Assembly (NCBI GenBank): GCA_903904005.1
Contig: CAIVAR010000110.1
Coordinates: 1-35,721 of the forward strand
Direction: 5' to 3'
Source of the DNA: an uncultured Anaeromyxobacter sp.
Lineage (GTDB): Bacteria > Myxococcota > Myxococcia > Myxococcales > Anaeromyxobacteraceae
DNA: 35,721 nucleotides
Shown here: positions 24,507 through 34,405 of the stretch, in pieces
Position numbering within the stretch: position 1 is the first letter of the stretch
Layout of the letters: each line of letters begins with the position of its first letter
Made by a program: the position numbers and the translations under genes
Notes under the pieces: generated by a model
Told to the model about the DNA's origin: nothing
The model's input: only the letters and a program-made list of their open reading frames with translations
The model's database searches: none

Positions 24507-24605
24507 GGCGGGTGGGCCGAGCTTATCGCGAGGAGATGGAAGCCACCGGCGGAAACCGGTAACTTTCCTTCCGGACTTCATCCCCCACTCCCCCCGGAGG
24601 CCAAC

Positions 24606-26240
24606 TTGCGCGGACTGATGATGGACTACGAGCTGACGCTGCTGCCGATCTTCGAGCGCGTCGGGAAGTACTTCCCCGAGGTGGAGATCGTCTCCCGCAA
24701 CCCGGACAAGTCGATCCTCCGCTCGAACTATGGTGAGTTCCACAAGCGGGTCCAGAAGCTCGCCAACGCGCTCGTCCGCCTGGGGCTCAAGCCCGGGGAT
24801 CGGGTGGCCACGCTGGCCTGGAACCACGGACGCCACCTCGAGGCCTACTTCGCCATCCCGCTGGCCGGCGGCGTCCTCCACACGCTCAACCCGCGCCTGT
24901 CGCCGCAGGACCTCGCCTACATCATGAACCACGCCGAGGACCGGTTCCTCCTCGTCGACGACGTGCTCCTGCCCATCTACGAGCGTTTCCACAAGGACGT
25001 GAACCTGGGCGCCGTCGTGGTGTTCACCCACGGTCACGTGGCCCCCGACTTCGCGCTCGACTACGAGCAGATGATCGAGCCGGAGATGAACACCTTCGCC
25101 TTCCCGCGGATCGAGGAGGGGCAGGCGGCCGGGCTCTGCTACACGTCGGGGACCACCGGCAAGCCCAAGGGGGTCGTCTACTCGCACCGGGCGCTGGTGC
25201 TGCATTCGCTCGTGTCGGCGCTGCCCGACTCGCTCGGGCTCTCCTTCGGCGACACCATGCTCCCGGTCGTCCCCATGTTCCACGTCAACGCCTGGGGACT
25301 CCCCTTCACCGCGGCCATGGTCGGCACCAAGCAGGTCTTCCCGGGGCCGCACCTCGACGCCAAGAGCCTGCTCGACCTCTTCCAGAAGGAGCGGGTCACC
25401 TTCACCGCGGGTGTCCCCACGGTGTGGCTGGGCATCCTCGACGAGCTCGATCGCAACCCGGGCGTCTGGGACACCTCGTCCATCAAGGCCATGATCGTGG
25501 GAGGGGCCGCGGCGCCCAAGTCGATGATCGAGGGGTTCGACAAGCGCCACGGGCTCCGGGTCATCCACGCCTGGGGCATGACCGAGACCACGCCGCTCGG
25601 CACCGTGGCCCGGCTGAAGCCGCACCTCGACAAGGCGCCCGACGAGGAGCGGCTGCGCATGCGGGCCGCGCAGGGACTCCCGGTCCCGTTCGTCGACACC
25701 CGCGTGGTCGGGGAGAACGGTCCGGTCGCCTGGGACGGCAAGTCGATGGGCGAGCTCCACGTGCGCGGCCCCTGGGTCGCGAAGAGCTACTTCCAGAACC
25801 CGGCCGAGGCCGACAAGTTCACCATGGACGGATGGTTCCGGACCGGCGACATCGTCACCACCGATCCCGAGGGCTACGTCCGCATCACCGACCGCTCCAA
25901 GGACCTCATCAAGTCGGGCGGGGAGTGGATCAGCTCGGTCGACCTCGAGAACGCGCTCATGGGCCACCCCTCCGTGAAGGAGGCGGCCGTCGTGGCCGTC
26001 GCCCATCCGAAGTGGGGCGAGCGCCCCGTGGCCGCGGTGGTGCTGAAGGAGGGGGCCAAGGCCACGCCGCACGAGCTGGCCGAGTACCTGGTGCCGCTCT
26101 TCGCGCGCTACTGGCTGCCCGACGCCTACGTCTACCTGGACGCCATCCCGCGCAACGCCACCGGAAAGTTCATGAAGGCGACGCTCCGGGAGCAGCTCAA
26201 GGACCACCGCTGGGAGGATTCCCCGGTCCCCGGCCGCTGA
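24606..26240 (+). CDS. Fatty acyl-CoA ligase
   Basis: 544 residues, ANL superfamily. It activates a fatty acid with ATP to the acyl-adenylate and then the CoA thioester. Motifs: P loop [11 protein letters not shown] (179-189), [45 protein letters not shown] and the C-terminal catalytic Lys in RNATGKFMK (K521). It resembles medium/long-chain fatty acid ligases annotated as FadD-like. TTG 24606 was chosen because GGAGG (24596-24600) is well placed and [12 protein letters not shown] is the characteristic N-terminus of this group; ATG at 24618 or 24621 would shorten it. The last bases overlap the end of a small minus-strand membrane gene. Confidence 0.93.
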   Translation: MRGLMMDYELTLLPIFERVGKYFPEVEIVSRNPDKSILRSNYGEFHKRVQKLANALVRLGLKPGDRVATLAWNHGRHLEAYFAIPLAGGVLHTLNPRLSPQDLAYIMNHAEDRFLLVDDVLLPIYERFHKDVNLGAVVVFTHGHVAPDFALDYEQMIEPEMNTFAFPRIEEGQAAGLCYTSGTTGKPKGVVYSHRALVLHSLVSALPDSLGLSFGDTMLPVVPMFHVNAWGLPFTAAMVGTKQVFPGPHLDAKSLLDLFQKERVTFTAGVPTVWLGILDELDRNPGVWDTSSIKAMIVGGAAAPKSMIEGFDKRHGLRVIHAWGMTETTPLGTVARLKPHLDKAPDEERLRMRAAQGLPVPFVDTRVVGENGPVAWDGKSMGELHVRGPWVAKSYFQNPAEADKFTMDGWFRTGDIVTTDPEGYVRITDRSKDLIKSGGEWISSVDLENALMGHPSVKEAAVVAVAHPKWGERPVAAVVLKEGAKATPHELAEYLVPLFARYWLPDAYVYLDAIPRNATGKFMKATLREQLKDHRWEDSPVPGR

Positions 26241-26508
26241 CGTCCGGGCCACCGGGGTCCGTCCCGGAGAGCTGCAGGCTGGGGCGCCGCTCGCGGCGCC
26301 TCGTCTGCCAGGCCACCGCCCCGGCGGTGAGCAGGGCGAGCAGGGCCACGAGCGCCATCACCAGCGCCAGCCGCTCGCCGAGCACCCGCTCCGCCCCGGT
26401 GAGCCCGAGGGCGGAGCGCCGCGTCTCGACCGCGCGCCACGCCATGAAGCCCCCGCCCACGAGGAGGAGGGCCACCCGCAAAAGGAGACGCCCGCGCGAG
26501 ATCCGCAC
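26197..26508 (-). CDS. Small two-helix membrane protein
   Basis: 103 residues, unrecognised. Two hydrophobic helices: LLLRVALLLVGGGFMAWRAV (about 7-26) and LALVMALVALLALLTAGAVAW (about 49-69), separated by a basic loop, with a basic then Pro/Gly-rich cytoplasmic tail. The start is the GTG at 26508-26506 with AGGA five bases upstream; a TTG further upstream is possible. Its 3' end overlaps the acyl-CoA ligase end by 44 bp in tail-to-tail orientation. It lies 32 bp after sdhB on the same strand and could be cotranscribed with sdhCAB, but no family link is visible. Confidence 0.5.
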   Translation of the reverse strand: MRISRGRLLLRVALLLVGGGFMAWRAVETRRSALGLTGAERVLGERLALVMALVALLALLTAGAVAWQTRRRERRPSLQLSGTDPGGPDVSGRGPGNPPSGGP

Positions 26509-26540
26509 GGGCGTCCTGTACCGCAAGGCGTGACGACGGT

Positions 26541-27314
26541 CTACCCGCTTCCGCCGCCCGACGCCTCTTCCCGGAAGGTGAGCGTCCCGGCCAGGTAGTC
26601 CTTGTTCATGCGGGCGATGAAGTCGAGCTTGAGCCCCTTCGGGCAGGCCTCGGCGCAGGCGCCGATGACCGTGCAGCCGCCGAAGCCCTCGGCGTTGTGC
26701 CGCTCCACCATGCTGAGGGCGCGGGTCTTCCGCTCCGGCTCGCCCTGGGGCAGGAGCCCGAGGTGCGAGATCTTCCCGCCCGTGAAGAGCGAGGCCGACG
26801 CGTTGGGGCAGGCCGCCACGCAGGCGCCGCAGCCGATGCAGGCCGCCGCGTCCATGGAGAGGTCCGACTCCTTCTTGCCGACCAGGATGCTGTTGGCGTC
26901 CCGGGGACCGCCGGCGTTGATGGAGGTGTAGCCGCCGGCCATGATGACCCGGTCGAGCGCGCTGCGGTCGATGGCCAGGTCCCGGATGATGGGGAAGGCC
27001 TTGGCGCGGAACGGCTCGAGCCGCAGCACGTCCCCGTCGTGGAAGTGGCGCATGTGCAGCTGGCACACCGTGGTGAGGGGCTGCGGTCCGTGCGGGTAGC
27101 CGTTCACGACGAAGCCGCACATGCCGCAGATGCCCTCGCGGCAGTCGCTGTCGAACGACACCGGCTCCTCGCCCTTCCCGATGAGCTTCTGGTTGAGGAC
27201 GTCGAGCATCTCCAGGAACGACATGTGCTCGCTCACGTCGTCGTGGTCGTAGCGGACGAAGCGGCCGGCATCGTCGGCGCCCTTCTGGCGCCAGATCTCG
27301 AGGGTCAGTCTCAC
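26541..27314 (-). CDS. sdhB: Succinate dehydrogenase/fumarate reductase iron-sulfur subunit
   Basis: 257 residues. It carries electrons between the flavin of SdhA and the membrane hemes or quinone. N-terminal plant-type 2Fe-2S site [11 protein letters not shown] with a distal Cys before QLHMRHF; then a 4Fe-4S site [13 protein letters not shown] and a 3Fe-4S-type site [14 protein letters not shown]. The sequence style ([25 protein letters not shown]) is that of the type B enzymes of deltaproteobacteria, Bacteroidetes and Chlamydiae. The GTG start overlaps the sdhA TGA (GTGA). All cluster Cys residues are present. Confidence 0.95.
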   Translation of the reverse strand: MRLTLEIWRQKGADDAGRFVRYDHDDVSEHMSFLEMLDVLNQKLIGKGEEPVSFDSDCREGICGMCGFVVNGYPHGPQPLTTVCQLHMRHFHDGDVLRLEPFRAKAFPIIRDLAIDRSALDRVIMAGGYTSINAGGPRDANSILVGKKESDLSMDAAACIGCGACVAACPNASASLFTGGKISHLGLLPQGEPERKTRALSMVERHNAEGFGGCTVIGACAEACPKGLKLDFIARMNKDYLAGTLTFREEASGGGSG

Positions 27315-29227
27315 TTGTAGCTCCGGGTCTGGAGTTGGATGTTCTCGAAGACCAGCGGTTCCTTGTTGAGCGTCCAGGGCTTGTTCTCCCCCGTCCACTC
27401 CCAGGCGGCCGCGTAGGCGTACTCGGCGTCGTTGCGCTTGGCCTCTCCGTCCTCGGTCTGGAACTCGGAGCGGAAGTGGCCGCCGCAGGACTCGTTGCGG
27501 TCGAGCGCGTCGCGGGAGAGGAGCTCGCCGAGCTCGAGGAAGTCGGCCACGCGGCCGGCCTTCTCCAGCTCCTGGTTGAACTCGCCCTCGACACCGGGGA
27601 CCTTCACGTCCCGCCAGAACTGGTCGCGAAGGGCCGGGATCTCCTGGATGGCCTTCTCGAGGCTCTCCTTGGTCCGGGCCATTCCGACGTTCTCCCACAT
27701 GATCTCGCCGAGCTTCTTGTGGAACCAGTCGACGGTGTGCTTGCCGTTGATCCCGAGGAGCTTCTTCTCGCGGGAGTTCACGGCCGCCTCGGCCGCCTTC
27801 ACGTCGGCGTGGCCGTTGTCGGCCTTGGCCAGGCCGCCGCGGGCCAGGTAGTCACCGATGGTGTAGGGGATGACGAAGTAGCCGTCGGCGAGACCCTGCA
27901 TGAGCGCCGAGGCGCCCAGCCGGTTCGCGCCGTGGTCGGAGAAGTTCGCCTCGCCGAGCACGAAGAGGCCGGGCAGGTTGGACATGAGGTCGTAGTCCAC
28001 CCACAGGCCGCCCATGGTGTAGTGCACCGCGGGGTAGATGCGCATCGGGACGGCGAAGGGATTCTCGCCGGTGATGCGGTTGTACATGTCGAAGAGGTTG
28101 CCGTAGCGCTCCCCGATGGCCTTCGCCCCGAGCCGCTTGATGGAGTCGGAGAAGTCCAGGTACACGCCCAGTCCACCGGGGCCGACGCCCAGGCCGGCGT
28201 CGCAGGCCTGCTTCGCGGCACGGGAGGCGATGTCGCGGGGAGCCAGGTTCCCGTAGGTCGGGTACTTGCGCTCCAGGTAGTAGTCGCGCTCGCCCTCGGG
28301 GATCTGGTCGGGCGTCCGGCCGTCGCCGGACTTCTTGGGCACCCAGATGCGCCCGTCGTTGCGGAGCGACTCGGACATGAGCGTCAGCTTCGACTGGTAC
28401 TCGCCGGCGCGGGGGATGCACGTCGGGTGGATCTGCGTGTAGCAGGGGTTGGCGAAGAACGCGCCCTTGCGGTGCGCCCGCCACGCGGCGGTGACGTTCG
28501 AGCCCTTGGCGTTGGTCGACAGGTAGTAGAGGTTTCCGTACCCGCCGGTGGCCAGCACCACCGCATCGGCCAGGAACGACTCGACCTTCCCGGTGACGAG
28601 GTCGCGCGTCACGATGCCGCGGGCGCGGCCGTCGATGACGATGAGATCCAGCATCTCGGTGCGGGGGAACATCTTCACCTTGCCGAGCTCGACCTGGCGC
28701 ATGAGCGACTGGTAGGCGCCGATGAGGAGCTGCTGCCCGGTCTGCCCGCGCGCGTAGAAGGTGCGGGAGACCAGCGCGCCGCCGAAGGAGCGGTTGGCGA
28801 GCGTGCCGCCGTACTCGCGGGCGAAGGGGACGCCCTGGGCGGTGGCCTGGTCGATGATGTTGTTGGACACCTCGGCCAGCCGGTAGACGTTGGCCTCGCG
28901 GGCGCGGAAGTCGCCGCCCTTGATGGTGTCGTAGAAGAGCCGCCAGACGGAGTCACCGTCGTTCTGGTAGCTCTTGGCGGCGTTGATGCCGCCCTGCGCC
29001 GCGATGGAGTGGGCCCGGCGCGGCGTGTCCTGGAAGCAGAAGTTCAGGACGTTGTAGCCGAGCTCGCCGAAGGACGAGGCCGCGGAGGCGCCGGCGAGGC
29101 CGGTGCCCACCACGATGATCGTGTACTTCCGCTTGTTGGCCGGGTTGACGAGCTTGAGATCGGTCTTCCGCTTCGTCCACTTCTCTGCAAGCGGTCCGGC
29201 TGGGGTCCGGGAGTCGAGGGTCGGCAT
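27311..29227 (-). CDS. sdhA: Succinate dehydrogenase/fumarate reductase flavoprotein subunit
   Basis: 638 residues. Catalytic subunit interconverting succinate and fumarate. FAD fold [20 protein letters not shown]; covalent-flavin His in [15 protein letters not shown]; substrate region with HPTCIP and the catalytic Arg/His segment [16 protein letters not shown]; flavin contact [20 protein letters not shown]. Like other type B subunits it is longer than the E. coli SdhA. ATG 29227 has GAGGTGA upstream. It lies between sdhC and sdhB in the C-A-B order typical of type B operons, all on the minus strand with short or overlapping junctions. Whether it works as dehydrogenase or fumarate reductase in vivo cannot be read from sequence. 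Confidence 0.96.
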   Translation of the reverse strand: MPTLDSRTPAGPLAEKWTKRKTDLKLVNPANKRKYTIIVVGTGLAGASAASSFGELGYNVLNFCFQDTPRRAHSIAAQGGINAAKSYQNDGDSVWRLFYDTIKGGDFRAREANVYRLAEVSNNIIDQATAQGVPFAREYGGTLANRSFGGALVSRTFYARGQTGQQLLIGAYQSLMRQVELGKVKMFPRTEMLDLIVIDGRARGIVTRDLVTGKVESFLADAVVLATGGYGNLYYLSTNAKGSNVTAAWRAHRKGAFFANPCYTQIHPTCIPRAGEYQSKLTLMSESLRNDGRIWVPKKSGDGRTPDQIPEGERDYYLERKYPTYGNLAPRDIASRAAKQACDAGLGVGPGGLGVYLDFSDSIKRLGAKAIGERYGNLFDMYNRITGENPFAVPMRIYPAVHYTMGGLWVDYDLMSNLPGLFVLGEANFSDHGANRLGASALMQGLADGYFVIPYTIGDYLARGGLAKADNGHADVKAAEAAVNSREKKLLGINGKHTVDWFHKKLGEIMWENVGMARTKESLEKAIQEIPALRDQFWRDVKVPGVEGEFNQELEKAGRVADFLELGELLSRDALDRNESCGGHFRSEFQTEDGEAKRNDAEYAYAAAWEWTGENKPWTLNKEPLVFENIQLQTRSYK

Positions 29228-29238
29228 CCGTGTCACCT

Positions 29239-29943
29239 CTAGAGGCGGATGAGGCCGGCGACGACGCCGGCGGGGATCGAAAGGTAGGCGATGGCCAGGA
29301 CGACGCCGATGAGGACGGCGGCCTTCGTGATGGACGGGGTCCAGAGCGGGTGGCGGAACCCGAGCGACTGCCACAGCGAGTAGAGGCCGTGGGACAGGTG
29401 CAGCCCGAGGCCGATGACCGAGACCCCGTAGAAGAGCACCTTGCCCGTGCTGCGGAAGGTGTTCACGAGGTTCAGGTAGGCGTCGCCGTGCACGAACCCG
29501 GAGTGGACGAGCGCCGCGCCGAGCGTGAGGTCGAGCAGGTGGTAGACGATGAAGGCCAGCGTGAGCAGACCCGTCCAGATCATCGTCTTCGACGAGACCG
29601 TGGCCGGGTTGGCGAGCGGCACCCGGTAGGGCTGGGGGCGCGCCGCGCGGGCCCGGAGGTAGAGCTGGATCCCGGCCGTGGCGTGCAGGATGAGCGCCCC
29701 CAGCATGACGATGCGGGTCGTCCAGATGAGCCCCTTCGTGTTCTGAAGGAACTGGGCGTAGGCGTTGAACTTCGCCGCACCCTGGAAGGCCTGCAGGTTG
29801 CCGAGGATGTGTCCGACGACGAACACGAACAGGAGGACGCCGGTCACGGCGGAGACGAACTTCTTCCCGACCTGGCTGTCCCAGAAGACGGACAGGCGGG
29901 AGACCTTTGCCGGTGCTGCGGTGCTGGCGGTTGCGACGCTCAT
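29239..29943 (-). CDS. sdhC: Succinate dehydrogenase/fumarate reductase cytochrome b subunit
   Basis: 234 residues with five membrane helices, the single large anchor of type B enzymes carrying two hemes b and the quinone site. Candidate heme ligands lie in [43 protein letters not shown] and [18 protein letters not shown]. The start is one of two adjacent ATG codons (29946, 29943); GAGGGG upstream is better spaced for 29943. It is the first gene of sdhCAB. A 240-bp divergent spacer to the LOG gene should hold its promoter; a -10-like TAGAAT lies at 30043-30038 but no good -35. Confidence 0.93.
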   Translation of the reverse strand: MSVATASTAAPAKVSRLSVFWDSQVGKKFVSAVTGVLLFVFVVGHILGNLQAFQGAAKFNAYAQFLQNTKGLIWTTRIVMLGALILHATAGIQLYLRARAARPQPYRVPLANPATVSSKTMIWTGLLTLAFIVYHLLDLTLGAALVHSGFVHGDAYLNLVNTFRSTGKVLFYGVSVIGLGLHLSHGLYSLWQSLGFRHPLWTPSITKAAVLIGVVLAIAYLSIPAGVVAGLIRL

Positions 29944-30170
29944 CATCACCCCTCGAGGGCTGAAGGTGACACCGTCCAGGTCCCGATCCGCCGGGCGGCG
30001 GAGGCTGCGGGCTCGGGCCTGGTCATTTGGGGCGGCGATTCTACGCATCGGGCACAGGCGAAGGAAGCAGAAATGCGCCCAAACATAGCGGACGAATGCG
30101 GTCCGTTATCTGGCAGTGAATGACGCAGCGCCCCACGGGAAAAGCGCTCCCTGCAGGGGGCCGGGAAAGC

Positions 30171-30176
30171 TAGATT
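30171..30176 (+). promoter_or_regulatory. -10-like TAGATT directly before the LOG gene
   Basis: TAGATT ends 7 nt before the GTG at 30184 and there is no Shine-Dalgarno, so transcription would begin at or next to the start codon, giving a leaderless mRNA. Confidence 0.35.
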
Positions 30177-30183
30177 CGGCGGC

Positions 30184-30765
30184 GTGAAGAACGTCTGCGT
30201 CTTCTGCGGCTCCTCGAACGGGCGCCTCCCATCCTACGCGCGGGCGGCCCGGAGATTCGGCGCCGCTCTGGCCGGGGAGGGGCTCGGGCTCGTCTTCGGG
30301 GGTGGGAGCATCGGGCTCATGGGCGTGGTGGCCGACGCGGCGCTCGCCGGCGGCGCCACCGTCGTGGGGGTCATCCCCCGCGCGCTGTTCCGCCGGGAGA
30401 TCGCCCACCACGGCCTCACCCGGCTCGAGGTGGTTCCCTCCATGCACGTCCGCAAGGCCCGGATGGCGAAGCTCTCCGACGCCTTCGTGGCGCTCCCCGG
30501 CGGCATCGGCACGTTCGAGGAGCTCTTCGAGGTGATGACCTGGGGCTACCTGGGAATCCACGCCAAGCCCATCGGCCTGCTCGACGTGGGTGGCTACTAC
30601 GCCCCCCTCATCCGGCTGCTCGACCACGCAGTGGAGGAGGGCTTCCTCCGTCCGGCCCACCGCAAGCTGGTGGTCGTCGACCGCAGCCCGGCGCGGCTGC
30701 TCTCTCGCCTTCGCCGCCACGACGTCCCGGCCGCGACCCGCTGGCTCGACGAGAAGGAGACCTGA
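30184..30765 (+). CDS. LOG-family Rossmann-fold nucleoside monophosphate phosphoribohydrolase
   Basis: 193 residues, TIGR00730 type. The family cleaves the N-glycosidic bond of cytokinin riboside monophosphates or AMP. Features: VCVFCGSSNG at the start, GLVFGGGSIGLMGVVADAAL, MHVRKARMAKLSDAFVALPG and the hallmark PGGIGTFEELFEVMTW with catalytic Glu, followed by KPIGLLDVGGYY. The length is typical. GTG 30184 is the only start giving the intact N-terminal strand. It is divergent from sdhC and convergent with the copper ATPase (21 bp). The physiological role in bacteria is usually nucleotide salvage; cytokinin activity cannot be assumed. Confidence 0.92.
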   Translation: MKNVCVFCGSSNGRLPSYARAARRFGAALAGEGLGLVFGGGSIGLMGVVADAALAGGATVVGVIPRALFRREIAHHGLTRLEVVPSMHVRKARMAKLSDAFVALPGGIGTFEELFEVMTWGYLGIHAKPIGLLDVGGYYAPLIRLLDHAVEEGFLRPAHRKLVVVDRSPARLLSRLRRHDVPAATRWLDEKET

Positions 30766-30786
30766 GCGGCGGCGCCGGCGCGCCGG

Positions 30787-33300
30787 TCACCGGTCGAGGT
30801 CGAGCGTGCGCAGCCGCAGCGCGTTCAGGATCACCGTGACCGAGCTGAAGCTCATGGCTGCGCTCGCGACCATGGGTGAAAGGAGCAAGCCGGTGAACGG
30901 GTAGAGGACCCCGGCGGCAAGCGGGACCCCCAGCACGTTGTAGGCGAAGGCCCAGAAGAGGTTCTGGCGGATGTTGCGCATCGTGGCGCGGGAGAGGCGG
31001 CGCGCCCGGAGCAGGCCCGACAGCTCCCCCTTCACGAGCGTGATACCGGCCGTCTCCATGGCCACGTCGGCGCCGGTGCCCATGGCCACGCCCACGCTGG
31101 CCGCGGCCAGCGCCGGCGCGTCGTTGACGCCGTCCCCCGCCATGGCCACCACGCGCCCCTCGGCGAGGTAGCGGGCAACCACCGCTCCCTTCCCGGCGGG
31201 AAGCACCCCGGCCTCGACCCGCGCGATGCCGACCTCGCGGGCCACCGCCTCGGCGGTGGTCCTCGCATCGCCGGTCACCATGACCACCTCGACCCCTTCC
31301 GCGGCCAGCGCGGCCACCGCACGCGCCGCCCCCGGCTTCACCGGATCGCGAACCTCGAGGAGCCCCTCGGCGCGTCCGTCGACGGCCACGAGGACCACCG
31401 TTCCGCCCCCGCGGCGGAGCTCGTCCGCGCGCCCGTCGAGCGATCCCGGGTCGATGCCCAGTTCGCGGAGCAGCGCGGCCGTCCCGACCGCGACCCGGCG
31501 CTCGCCGACCCGACCCTCCACGCCCAGGCCGGGCCGGTATCCGAACCGCTCCGCCGACGGGACCTCGATGCCGCGCGCCCGCGCCCCGGCCAGGATGGCG
31601 GCGGCGAGCGGGTGCTCACTTCCCCGCTCCAGTCCCGCGGCGAGCCGGAGGAGCTCCTCCTCGGACAGGCCCGGGCCCGCCACCACGCTGGCCAGGACGG
31701 GCTTGCCGGCCGTGAGGGTCCCCGTCTTGTCGAGGAGCAGGACGTCCACCTTGCCGAAGGTCTCGAGCGCCTCGGCGCTCCGCACCAGGATCCCGGCGCT
31801 CGCGCCCCGCGCCGTCCCCACCATGATGGCCATGGGGGTGGCGAGCCCCAGCGCGCACGGGCAGGCGATGATGAGCACGGCCACCGCGTTCACGAGCGCG
31901 AAGGCGAGGCGCGGCTCGGGCCCCCAGATGGCCCAGGCGGCGAAGGCCGCCGCGGCGGACGCCACCACCGCGGGTACGAACCAGCCGGCCACCGCGTCGG
32001 CGAGCCGCTGGACGGGGGCGCGGCTCCGCTGCGCCTCGCTCACCATCCGGACGATCTGGGCGAGCAGCGCGTCCTTCCCGACCCGGTCGGCGCGCAGCAC
32101 GAAGGTTCCGTTGCCGTTCACCGTTCCGCCGGTGACCCGCTCTCCCGGCCCCTTCTCGACCGGGATCGGTTCGCCGGTGACCATCGACTCGTCCACCGAC
32201 GACCGCCCCTCGACGACCGGTCCGTCGACCGGGATCTTCTCGCCCGGACGGACCCGGAGCAGCATCCCCGGCGTCACGTCTCCAAGCGGGATCTCCTCGT
32301 CCCGCCCGTCGTCGAGCACGCGGAGCGCGGTCTTCGGCGCGAGCGCGAGCAGCGCCCGGATGGCGCCCGACACGCGGCTGCGGGCCTGCAGTTCCAGGAT
32401 CTGCCCGAGCAGCACGAGCTCCACGATGACCGCGGCCGACTCGAAGTAGACGGGAACCGCGCCGCCGTGGGCCCGGAAGGCGGCCGGGAACCAGGCGGGC
32501 GGCAGCACCGTGGCCGCCGCGCTGAAGAGCCAGGCCGCGCCGGTGCCGAGCCCGATGAGGGTGAACATGTTGAAGTGGCGGGTGCGCAGGGAGAGCCAGG
32601 CCCGCTCGAAGAAGGGCCAGCCGCCCCAGAGGACCACCGGCGTCGAGGCGACGAGCTGCATCCAGGCGAGCGGCCGGGCGCCGAAGAGGCGGGTGACGGG
32701 GTGGCCGGGGAGCAGCATGTCGGCCATCGACAGGTTGAAGACGAAGAGCGCCGGCACGAAGGAGAGCCAGAAGCGCCGGACCATGTTCTCGAGCTCGGGG
32801 TTCCGCTCGTCGGCGAGCGGCATCCCGCCGACCACCAGCGGCTCGAGGGCCATGCCGCAGATGGGGCAGGGGACCGGGGACTTCTCCTTCACCTCCGGGT
32901 CCATCGGGCAGACCCAGAGCACCTCCGCGCCCGCAGGGGGCGGAGGAGGGCTCTCCATTCCTGCGGGCCCCCCGTCGAGAAACGTCGCAGGGTCGGCGCG
33001 GAACCGCTCGAGGCAACGCCCGCTGCAGAAGCGGAACGCCCTTCCGCCGTGGTCGAAGTTCCCCCCGCGCGGGGCGAAGGGGTTCACGTCCATCCCGCAT
33101 ACCGGGTCCTTCGCCAGGAAGGCTTCCGGGTCGGCGGCGAATCGCTCCTTGCAGCCGTCGCTGCAGAAGGCGTACTGGAAGCGTCCGTGAAGGAAGGTGC
33201 CGCCCGGCGGTTTCGAGACGTCGACCTCCATGCCGCAGACCGGGTCGCGAGGCTGCGGGGGAACGGGGGGCTTCGCGGCGGGCGTGGCGGGCTCGGTCAT
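30787..33300 (-). CDS. Copper-type P1B ATPase with two YHS domains
   Basis: 837 residues. ATP-driven inner-membrane exporter of Cu(I) or a related soft metal. The N-terminus carries two YHS metal-binding domains (about 18-62 and 64-108, each beginning DPVCGM and containing FC-S-x2-C) and an HMBD zinc/copper-binding segment ([21 protein letters not shown]). Then come eight membrane helices with the CPC ion site (C480-P481-C482), the phosphatase loop TGEP, the phosphorylation site DKTGT (D524), SEHP in the N domain and GDGVNDAP. It has no N-terminal HMA domain. ATG 33300 has AAGGAAGGGG upstream. No copZ or cueR is adjacent. Confidence 0.95.
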   Translation of the reverse strand: MTEPATPAAKPPVPPQPRDPVCGMEVDVSKPPGGTFLHGRFQYAFCSDGCKERFAADPEAFLAKDPVCGMDVNPFAPRGGNFDHGGRAFRFCSGRCLERFRADPATFLDGGPAGMESPPPPPAGAEVLWVCPMDPEVKEKSPVPCPICGMALEPLVVGGMPLADERNPELENMVRRFWLSFVPALFVFNLSMADMLLPGHPVTRLFGARPLAWMQLVASTPVVLWGGWPFFERAWLSLRTRHFNMFTLIGLGTGAAWLFSAAATVLPPAWFPAAFRAHGGAVPVYFESAAVIVELVLLGQILELQARSRVSGAIRALLALAPKTALRVLDDGRDEEIPLGDVTPGMLLRVRPGEKIPVDGPVVEGRSSVDESMVTGEPIPVEKGPGERVTGGTVNGNGTFVLRADRVGKDALLAQIVRMVSEAQRSRAPVQRLADAVAGWFVPAVVASAAAAFAAWAIWGPEPRLAFALVNAVAVLIIACPCALGLATPMAIMVGTARGASAGILVRSAEALETFGKVDVLLLDKTGTLTAGKPVLASVVAGPGLSEEELLRLAAGLERGSEHPLAAAILAGARARGIEVPSAERFGYRPGLGVEGRVGERRVAVGTAALLRELGIDPGSLDGRADELRRGGGTVVLVAVDGRAEGLLEVRDPVKPGAARAVAALAAEGVEVVMVTGDARTTAEAVAREVGIARVEAGVLPAGKGAVVARYLAEGRVVAMAGDGVNDAPALAAASVGVAMGTGADVAMETAGITLVKGELSGLLRARRLSRATMRNIRQNLFWAFAYNVLGVPLAAGVLYPFTGLLLSPMVASAAMSFSSVTVILNALRLRTLDLDR

Positions 33301-33324
33301 CGGGCCCCTTCCTTAACAGGCGGA

Positions 33325-34347
33325 TCACCCGGTGGCGAAGAGGTCGAGCTGGGGACGGGGCCTCCGGAAGGGTGTATCGGCGGTGGGCCTTCCCTCGGCG
33401 AAGCCGAGCCGGGAGGAGGCCGCGTCGAAGAGGCCCGCGATGGTGCGGGCGTACTCCCCCTCGCCGCGCCCCCGCACCCCGAACCGCCCGTCGTAGAGCT
33501 TGCCCTCGCGCGTCTCGCGGATCCGGTGGAGGACCCGCTCGGCCCGCTCGGGAAGGGCCTCCCGCAGACGCTCCTCGAAGACCGCGGCCACGGCACCGGG
33601 CAGGCGGAGGAGGAGCCAGTGGGCGCGGGTCGCCCCGGCCTCCCGCGCGGCGGCGAGGATTCGCGGGATCTCCTCGTCGTTCAACCCCGGGATGACCGGG
33701 GCGATGCTCACCCCCACCGGGATGCCAGCCGCGGCGAGCCTCCGGATGGTCTCGAGCCGGCGCTCCGGCGAGGCCGCCCAGGGCTCGATGGCGCGGGCCC
33801 GGTGGCCGTCGAGGAAGGGGAGGGAGATGGAGACCGAGGCCGCCCCGCGGGCGGCGAGCGCGGCGAGGAGATCCACGTCCCGCTCCACGAGCGGGGCCTT
33901 GGTGGTGACGAGCACCGGGTTGCGGTACTCGGCGCAGACCTCCAGGCACCCCCGGGTGAGGCGCAGCGAGGCCTCGAGCGGCTGCCAGGCGTCGGTGTTC
34001 CCGGAGAAGGCGATGGGCTCACCGGTCCACGAGGAGCGCTCGAAGGCCCGCCGGAGCAGCTCGGGGGCCCGGAGCTTGGCCACGATCCGGGTGTCGAAGT
34101 CGGTGCCGGCCCCGAAGCCGAGGTACTCGTGGGTGGGGCGCGCGTAGCAGTAGGCGCAGGCGTGCGCGCAGCCCCGGTAGGGGTTCACGCTGAAGTTGAA
34201 GGGAATGTCCGGGCTGTCGTTCCGGGAGAGGATCTCGCGGGTGGCGTCGGCGTAGACGTGCGGCAGGGCCGCCGGGGGCTCCCCCAGCCAGTCGACCGTG
34301 GTCGCGTCCCAGGGATTCGGCGGATTGGATACGGGTCGGGGCTTCAC
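33325..34347 (-). CDS. PA0069-family radical SAM protein
   Basis: 340 residues. The radical SAM cluster motif is CAHACAYCYAR (C60, C64, C67) after NPYRGC, as in the SplB-like PA0069 family; EPIAFSGNTDAWQPLE and PVLVTTKAPLVERDVDLL are also typical. These proteins reduce SAM to a 5'-deoxyadenosyl radical; the family's substrate is unknown although spore photoproduct lyase is a distant relative. GTG 34347 gives the conserved MKPRPVSNPPNPW start; an extension to 34425 would run into lpxB. A candidate -35 TTGACC (34382-34377) lies in the 58-bp spacer shared with lpxB. Confidence 0.9.
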   Translation of the reverse strand: MKPRPVSNPPNPWDATTVDWLGEPPAALPHVYADATREILSRNDSPDIPFNFSVNPYRGCAHACAYCYARPTHEYLGFGAGTDFDTRIVAKLRAPELLRRAFERSSWTGEPIAFSGNTDAWQPLEASLRLTRGCLEVCAEYRNPVLVTTKAPLVERDVDLLAALAARGAASVSISLPFLDGHRARAIEPWAASPERRLETIRRLAAAGIPVGVSIAPVIPGLNDEEIPRILAAAREAGATRAHWLLLRLPGAVAAVFEERLREALPERAERVLHRIRETREGKLYDGRFGVRGRGEGEYARTIAGLFDAASSRLGFAEGRPTADTPFRRPRPQLDLFATG

Positions 34348-34391
34348 GCGGCCATGCTGGGCCTGAACGGATGTTCGGTCAAGTCGCGTGC

Positions 34392-34397
34392 TATAAC
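34392..34397 (+). promoter_or_regulatory. -10-like TATAAC before lpxB
   Basis: TATAAC ends 8 nt before the TTG start at 34406 and no Shine-Dalgarno intervenes, suggesting transcription starting at or almost at the first codon. Confidence 0.35.
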
Positions 34398-34405
34398 CCG
34401 CGCGC

